The notes beneath the pieces are model-generated. The model did not search any database and had not been told where the DNA came from. It worked only from the letters and a program-made list of their open reading frames with translations. From assembly GCA_046314755.1 (NCBI GenBank), contig JBKDBG010000105.1, positions 1 through 57,314 on the forward strand: a DNA stretch of 57,314 bases. Reading direction: 5' to 3'. Of this stretch, positions 53,216-57,314 are shown piece by piece; within the stretch, counting starts at the first letter, position 1; each line of letters starts with the position of its first letter. The translations under genes and the position numbers were made by a program. Origin of the DNA: UBA6183 sp046314755. Its GTDB lineage: Bacteria > Bacteroidota > Bacteroidia > UKL13-3.

Positions 53216-53257
53216 ATTTGCAGTTGGTTGAAGGCTGTGCTTTTCCCAACTGCAAAT
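53216..53257. repeat. Perfect 12-bp inverted repeat
   Basis: ATTTGCAGTTGG (53216-53227) and CCAACTGCAAAT (53246-53257) with an 18-nt loop, directly next to the composite pseudo-tRNA and about 60 bp after the stop of the GldL-like gene. No T-tract follows in either direction, so it is not a standard terminator; it may stabilise the 3' end of that mRNA or belong to the repeat structure. Confidence 0.5.
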
Positions 53258-53318
53258 AAAGTACTCTTTTGTGCGATTTAAAAGTTGATGTTAAAAAAAA
53301 TGGAATTGCGGTATTGGT

Positions 53319-53834
53319 TTATTCATGTCCGGAACTGTCATGGGTGTGATGTGTCGTAGAGTCATGCTGTTCTATCATTTTTTGTGAATAGCCTTGGTCA
53401 TCTCCATGGCCAAATAAATATTTAATAGGATTGTGTGGAAGGGTTCCAATCAGCAGTAAAAAATACAAAAGGAAGGAAGTAAAGTACTGACGAGAAACCG
53501 CAAACGATGATTTTTGGGTAATCATTAAAACAGGAATGATAATCGCGATGAAGTACCCGAGTAGCATCATCATATTCCCACCCGGCCAATGGAACAGTTT
53601 AAAGGTTAAGGCAACAATGTAAATAATCAACCCAATGATGAGTGTGTAATTGAGCGATTTTGACATGCCCGTTTCATTTGCTTCATTCATTCCATAAATT
53701 ACTACAGAACTTAACATGCCGCTAATCCCAATGAGCAGGATAATATTTGCTCCCGGATAATGGGCGTTCTTAAAAATAATTCCAATCAGAATCAAAACAT
53801 AAGTGATGGTGTTGAGGATGTTTAGTGTTTTCAT
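53319..53834 (-). CDS. GldL-like membrane protein with His-rich tail
   Basis: 171 residues with five predicted transmembrane helices. Two copies of a GldL-type motif occur: FKNAHYPGANIILLIG (about 22-37) and FKLFHWPGGNMMMLLG (about 78-93), each at the end of a helix, which suggests an internal duplication of a helix-hairpin. GldL is the inner-membrane part of the T9SS/gliding motor, but no gldKLMN genes are nearby and the protein is shorter with no cytoplasmic domain. The C-terminal 30 residues contain seven His (HGDD, QHDSTTHHTHDSSGHE), possibly binding metal. Function unknown. Confidence 0.75.
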   Translation of the reverse strand: MKTLNILNTITYVLILIGIIFKNAHYPGANIILLIGISGMLSSVVIYGMNEANETGMSKSLNYTLIIGLIIYIVALTFKLFHWPGGNMMMLLGYFIAIIIPVLMITQKSSFAVSRQYFTSFLLYFLLLIGTLPHNPIKYLFGHGDDQGYSQKMIEQHDSTTHHTHDSSGHE

Positions 53835-54133
53835 AAAATTGTGGTTAAAATTATCTACTCACTAAGGCTTTTCGAATACTCCAAGTCATTCAATCTTAAA
53901 TAACTTAAAATTTAAATTATTATTTCAGTTTGAAAATTGAAAATATTGTGTGTAAGTAATATTGATTTTTAAAAAATTATTGATGTACATCAAATAATAA
54001 GGCTCTTTCAATATGTATTTTGGCCACGTTGTAAGTATTTGTTGAAGAACAAATTTTAATGAAGTATTTTGAAGTAAACTATTATCTTCAAATTATTAAT
54101 CTTACGATATCCTATTTTCTAATTGCAAATATT
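53835..54133. other. AT-rich intergenic region with no recognised feature
   Basis: 299 bp between divergent genes, strongly AT-rich. I see no exact TAnnTTTG box and no hairpin worth naming. An in-frame ATG at 54059 would extend the downstream gene by 25 hydrophobic residues. Confidence 0.4.
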
Positions 54134-54691
54134 ATGTATAGACGTATCAACTTTTTATTTAAAGTAATAGTAATACTTCCCTTACTATTTATTACAAGCA
54201 CCTGCTCACATAAGCACAAAGGCTTGGTAAAAATAAAGGTGAACAAGGAAAAAGAGCACGGGGTTGTGTTATTGCACACACCGCAGCCAATTTTAATTGA
54301 AAAATTGGAATCGCGTAAGGTTTTTCCAATGATCATGGATAAGCAAAAGGTAGTTCATACATCATCATCTTCTATTAATAACAGTAAGGTTTATTTCTCG
54401 CATCAAGCAACAAAAGTGTTCGCATTAAACGACAGCATAAGGCCAAACCAAAGCATACCACCTCCTGATGAGGAAAAACAACCCTCAAACAGTCGAGGTA
54501 CAAGTGCAGGTTTAATTGTATTCGTTATTGGGGCATTATTGGCAATACTTGGAACGGTAATGGTGAATGCCGTCCAAGATTCTAATAGTATCAATTCAAC
54601 TACTGTTTATAATGGTTGTTTAGGGATGATCTTGCTTATTTCAGGCGTAACAACTTCACTGGTGGGATTAATACTTGCTTTGGTGCTTTAG
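54134..54691 (+). CDS. Hypothetical lipoprotein with C-terminal membrane segments
   Basis: 185 residues from the ATG at 54134, giving a lipoprotein-type N-terminus (NFLFKVIVILPLLFITSTC); the earlier ATG at 54059 puts a second hydrophobic stretch ahead of it. The middle is charged and low-complexity (RPNQSIPPPDEEKQPSNSRG), and two hydrophobic helices close the protein (GLIVFVIGALLAILGTVMV, LGMILLISGVTTSLVGLI). This layout is typical of small Bacteroidota envelope proteins without assigned function. Monocistronic; convergent with the O-methyltransferase. Confidence 0.68.
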   Translation: MYRRINFLFKVIVILPLLFITSTCSHKHKGLVKIKVNKEKEHGVVLLHTPQPILIEKLESRKVFPMIMDKQKVVHTSSSSINNSKVYFSHQATKVFALNDSIRPNQSIPPPDEEKQPSNSRGTSAGLIVFVIGALLAILGTVMVNAVQDSNSINSTTVYNGCLGMILLISGVTTSLVGLILALVL

Positions 54692-54716
54692 TTTTTCGTG
54701 AGTAGCAGCGTAATCT

Positions 54717-55364
54717 TTACTTTTTCCTGCACAAGGTAAGTCCGTCTCTAATAGGCAAAAGTATTTTTTCTATTCGTTCGTCTTGTGCAATGTGTCGGTT
54801 AAACGCATCTAATGATTGGGTGTCTTTATCTTTTTGTAATGCTGTTTCATCAACAACTTTTCCGCTCCACAAAACATTATCAATAAGGATGTATCCTCCC
54901 TGTTTAAGCAAAGGCAACACCTGTTCGTAATACTTTAAATAATTTTGTTTGTCGGCATCAATAAAAACCAAGTCAAATCCCGGGGACAGTGTTTTAATAA
55001 TGTTGTAGGCATCTCCAACAATAAATTGAATTTTTCCTTCACATCCGGCCTCTTTTATAAAACGATAAATGTGGTCTTCTTGCTCGGGATTAATATCAAT
55101 GGTAATAAGCTTACCTTTTTCGGATAATCCTTCAGCTAAACAAATGGCGGAGTAGCCGGTGTAGGTGCCAATTTCTAAAACATAATTTGGTTTAATCATG
55201 TGGCTGATAAAGCTGAGTACTCTCCCTTGAAAGTGGCCGCTGAGCATACGTGGCTGAAGCACATTGGCATGGGTATGCCGGCTTAATTTTTGTAAGATTA
55301 AAGGTTCATTCGAGCTATGTTGCTCACAATAATTTTGGATGGATTCATCAATAATATTAAACAT
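54717..55364 (-). CDS. Class I O-methyltransferase (catechol/caffeoyl-CoA OMT family)
   Basis: 215 residues, normal length. YVLEIGTYTGYSAICLAEGL (SAM motif I), LITIDINPEQ, FDLVFIDADKQNYLKYYE (metal-binding Asp) and GGYILIDNVLWSGKV (metal-binding Asp-Asn) are diagnostic for the Mg-dependent O-methyltransferase 3 family. Substrates in bacteria are varied (catechols, small phenolics) and cannot be read here. Its start overlaps the end of the VanZ-like gene by 8 bp, so the two form an operon. Confidence 0.92.
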   Translation of the reverse strand: MFNIIDESIQNYCEQHSSNEPLILQKLSRHTHANVLQPRMLSGHFQGRVLSFISHMIKPNYVLEIGTYTGYSAICLAEGLSEKGKLITIDINPEQEDHIYRFIKEAGCEGKIQFIVGDAYNIIKTLSPGFDLVFIDADKQNYLKYYEQVLPLLKQGGYILIDNVLWSGKVVDETALQKDKDTQSLDAFNRHIAQDERIEKILLPIRDGLTLCRKK

Positions 55365-55713
55365 GTTTCCCTTTTTTAATACTCACAAAATAAACGATTA
55401 CACAACCTAAGATGTTTGCTGTCATATCAAAGTAGTCATAGGTTCGGCCAACAAAAAACCACTTTTGCATGAATTCAATACCCGCCCCGTAACCTGCACA
55501 TGCCAAACAAATCAACAGCAATTTATTTTGAGTAATAGATTTTGGTGATGCTTTAATCCATAACCAAGCTTGCATGCCGAATAAAAACGCATGAATGGGT
55601 TTGTCATAACCGAATAAATCTTCCAGGCGTAGTTTTGCCAATGTACCGGGATTTGCTCCGCAGGCAAATAGAATAAACAGCGACCAAAGTATAACATATC
55701 GATATTTGTACAT
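55357..55713 (-). CDS. VanZ-like membrane protein
   Basis: 118 residues from the ATG at 55713. A longer reading to 55776 would include the pgk terminator hairpin, so I reject it. Four transmembrane helices and the VanZ pattern: GYDKPIHAFLFGMQAWLWI (DKxxHF region), YGAGIEFMQKWFFVGRTYDYFDMTANILGCVIVYF (GxxxExxQ...R..D..D...N..G). VanZ domains occur in teicoplanin-resistance proteins and many unrelated membrane proteins; a role in resistance is not implied. Co-transcribed with the O-methyltransferase. Confidence 0.85.
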   Translation of the reverse strand: MYKYRYVILWSLFILFACGANPGTLAKLRLEDLFGYDKPIHAFLFGMQAWLWIKASPKSITQNKLLLICLACAGYGAGIEFMQKWFFVGRTYDYFDMTANILGCVIVYFVSIKKGKHV

Positions 55714-55735
55714 CACCAATTGTGCTTCGTAAACA

Positions 55736-55764
55736 AAAGGCCGCTTGTTTTTGAGGCGGCCTTT
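55736..55764 (-). terminator. Intrinsic terminator after pgk
   Basis: Perfect 9-bp stem AAAGGCCGC/GCGGCCTTT (55736-55744, 55756-55764) with an 11-nt loop, 22 bp after the pgk stop; in the minus-strand transcript it is followed by TTTTGTTT, partly overlapping the stem end. Confidence 0.78.
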
Positions 55765-55785
55765 ATATTCAATCATGTTGAATGA

Positions 55786-57000
55786 TTATTCGTTAATTGC
55801 TTTTATGCCCGGTAATTCTTTTCCTTCAAAATATTCTAGCAAGGCTCCTCCTCCGGTACTTACATAACTCACTTCGTTTTCAAAACCAAACTTTGCAACA
55901 GCAGCAGCACTGTCACCGCCTCCAATTAAACTAAATGCACCGTTTTTTGTGGCTTCGGCAACAGCAATGGCTACTTGTTTGGTTCCATTTTCATAATTGC
56001 TCATTTCAAATACACCCATAGGCCCATTCCACAAAATAGTTTTAGATTGTTTAATAACCGATGCATAGTCTACCGCAGCAATTGGTCCAATATCTAATCC
56101 CATCCAACCTGCTTCAATATTTTTGTTATCGCAAATTTTATGGTTGGCTTCGTTGCTAAATGCATCTGCAACTACGCTATCAACAGGAAGCATGAGGTTA
56201 ACGCCTTTGCTTTTTGCTTTTGCCAATAAATCTAAGCACAATTGTAAACGATCATCTTCACATAAGCTCGATCCGATTTCATAGCCCATGGCTTTTAAAA
56301 AGGTGTAGGCCATACCACCGCCAATAATTAGGTTGTCTACGCGGTCAATCAGGTTTTCAAGTATCAATAACTTATCACTCACTTTTGCTCCGCCTGTAAT
56401 TGCCGTAAATGGCCGTTCCGCTAGCTTCATCACTTTTTCGGCATTGGCAACCTCTTTGGCCATTACATAACCAAAACATTTTGCTTCAGGAAAAAATTGA
56501 GCAATTACGGCCGTGCTTGCATGTGCACGGTGTGCAGTGCCAAAAGCATCATTAACATACACATTACCTAGTTTGCTCAATTTTTCTGCAAAGCTTGCAT
56601 CACCTTTTTCTTCTTCTTTATAAAAACGTAAATTCTCCAATAGCAATACTTGGCCCGGTTGCAGATTTTCGGCCATTAATTTTGCTTCCTCACCAATACA
56701 ATCCGTTGCAAACAGAACATCAACACCTAATAACTCTGCTGTTTTTGCTACAGTATGTTTTAGGGTGTGTTTTTCAAAATCAACACTGCCGTCTTCTTTT
56801 AATTTTTTTAGCGGGCGACCTAAATGGCTCATTAATATGCAACTTCCACCATCCGAAAGTATTTTTTTTAAGGTTGGAATAGTGGCTCTAATACGCGCAT
56901 CATCGGTTATGGCGAAGGTTTTTTTATCTAAAGGCACATTAAAATCAACACGAACCAATGCTTTTTTTCCTGAAAAATTAATGCTGTCTACTGTTTTCAT
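55786..57000 (-). CDS. pgk: Phosphoglycerate kinase
   Basis: 404 residues, normal length. N-terminal KKALVRVDFNVPLDKK, LMSHLGRPLKK, LLLENLRFYKEEE and GNVYVNDAFGTAHRAHAST; C-terminal nucleotide-binding AITGGAKVSDKLLILENLI, WNGPMGVFEMSNYENGTK and SLIGGGDSAAAVAKFG. It transfers phosphate from 1,3-bisphosphoglycerate to ADP in glycolysis, or the reverse in gluconeogenesis. Monocistronic: its own promoter box about 50 bp upstream and a terminator just downstream. Confidence 0.97.
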   Translation of the reverse strand: MKTVDSINFSGKKALVRVDFNVPLDKKTFAITDDARIRATIPTLKKILSDGGSCILMSHLGRPLKKLKEDGSVDFEKHTLKHTVAKTAELLGVDVLFATDCIGEEAKLMAENLQPGQVLLLENLRFYKEEEKGDASFAEKLSKLGNVYVNDAFGTAHRAHASTAVIAQFFPEAKCFGYVMAKEVANAEKVMKLAERPFTAITGGAKVSDKLLILENLIDRVDNLIIGGGMAYTFLKAMGYEIGSSLCEDDRLQLCLDLLAKAKSKGVNLMLPVDSVVADAFSNEANHKICDNKNIEAGWMGLDIGPIAAVDYASVIKQSKTILWNGPMGVFEMSNYENGTKQVAIAVAEATKNGAFSLIGGGDSAAAVAKFGFENEVSYVSTGGGALLEYFEGKELPGIKAINE

Positions 57001-57050
57001 TAATAGTGAATTAAGTTTTTGATAAAGGATAAACTCGAACTGAGTTGTGG

Positions 57051-57058
57051 CAAAAATA
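57051..57058 (-). promoter_or_regulatory. -7 promoter box for pgk
   Basis: TATTTTTG on the minus strand, exact TAnnTTTG, 50 bp before the pgk ATG. Confidence 0.45.
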
Positions 57059-57100
57059 GTTTTTTGTACGTAGATTGTAATTGATTTTTATTGGTAGAAT

Positions 57101-57314
57101 ATGAAAATAAAGCTTCTTCTCATATTGTTTTTTGTTGCAGCAGTTACCTTTTTTTCTTGCACGGATAATAAGGAGCAAGCCCTTGCGCGCAGATGGAGGG
57201 TAGGTGATGTACGATTTACAGACGACAAAAAATCAACCGTTAAGAGTGATGCCATGCAAGGGAATATGATACAAATTCAACGTGCGGTTTTGAAAGATGT
57301 GTTGGTGATAAATT
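57101..57314 (+). CDS. Hypothetical lipoprotein (partial, N-terminus only)
   Basis: An open frame from ATG 57101 to the window edge, 71 codons visible. It begins with a lipoprotein signal peptide (MKIKLLLILFFVAAVTFFSC, lipid Cys20) followed by a charged segment, TDNKEQALARRWRVGDVRF, reminiscent of lipocalin-like lipoproteins of Bacteroidota (the W-x-V/L-x-x-V region). The family cannot be fixed from the fragment. Divergent from pgk with a 100-bp gap. Confidence 0.78.
   Translation, partial: MKIKLLLILFFVAAVTFFSCTDNKEQALARRWRVGDVRFTDDKKSTVKSDAMQGNMIQIQRAVLKDVLVIN

Larger units (their letters stand above)
52519..53318. other. 800-bp non-protein-coding region: tRNA-Arg with fragment/palindrome copies
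   Basis: No credible protein gene. From left to right it holds the trmB promoter, two tandem tRNA 3'-part copies carrying palindrome A, the intact tRNA-Arg(CCU), a 5'-part copy carrying palindrome B, about 210 bp of AT-rich sequence, a composite pseudo-tRNA with both palindromes, and a perfect 12-bp inverted repeat. Short ORFs here only reflect the repeats. Confidence 0.85.

Noticed and set aside
55357..55713. Glycopeptide resistance gene (VanZ)
   Set aside because: Only the general VanZ-like fold is visible; no other van genes are nearby.
55714..55776. Longer VanZ-like protein starting at 55776
   Set aside because: The added codons contain the pgk terminator hairpin and no membrane or domain sequence.

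Overview
The window reads as chromosomal DNA of a member of the Bacteroidota (AT-rich, near-continuous coding on both strands). Pointers are: a secreted protein with a type IX secretion (T9SS) C-terminal sorting domain (34527-38423) and a second giant secreted protein with a FlgD/gliding-type C-terminus (1776-5150); DUF5686, DUF4292, DUF6427, DUF4288 and DUF2795 proteins typical of the phylum; a GldL-like membrane protein; LytS/LytTR signalling; menE (menaquinone); and exact matches to the Bacteroidota -7 promoter element TAnnTTTG in front of eleven transcription units. I cannot resolve the genus from the sequence.

Layout. 1-8960: start of purQ (cut by the window edge), an unknown gene coupled to a methyltransferase, a lamin-tail-domain giant secreted protein, a small conserved protein, a secreted cyclophilin and a DUF5686 outer-membrane protein. 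8973-15470: a SET-domain protein, two unknown secreted proteins, exodeoxyribonuclease III, a Rieske-like lipoprotein that has lost most cluster ligands, 3-hydroxybutyryl-CoA dehydrogenase and a TPR protein. 15568-24875: an envelope block (flippase, dUTPase, sugar nucleotidyltransferase, TPR protein, DUF4292 lipoprotein, EnvC-like M23 protein, unknown secreted protein, DUF6427 membrane protein). 24872-27772: LiaF-like protein, DUF4288, LytS-type kinase and LytTR regulator in one operon. 28012-34375: SRPBCC protein, methyltransferase, DUF2461, prfC, sucA. 34527-42083: T9SS cargo, then an OmpR regulator / TPR-histidine kinase / TPR protein operon.

42259-48891 is the most distinctive protein-coding region: seven co-directional, mostly overlapping or abutting genes encoding a UbiA prenyltransferase, a type III polyketide synthase with intact Cys-His-Asn triad, a methyltransferase, an FAD-dependent oxidoreductase, an SDR without its catalytic Tyr, a flavin reductase-like protein and an iron-sulfur (PhrB-type) photolyase. 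The PKS-methyltransferase-flavoprotein order matches the phenolic-lipid operon srsABC of Streptomyces, so I infer a methylated, oxidised and perhaps prenylated aromatic polyketide or quinone. A Fic-fold/HTH protein with a destroyed Fic motif follows.

52519-53318 holds no protein gene but an unusual non-coding structure: an intact tRNA-Arg(CCU) surrounded by partial copies of itself in which the missing arms are replaced by two different short palindromes, plus a composite pseudo-tRNA about 260 bp away carrying both. The window ends with a GldL-like membrane protein, a lipoprotein, an O-methyltransferase/VanZ pair, pgk, and the start of another lipoprotein gene.
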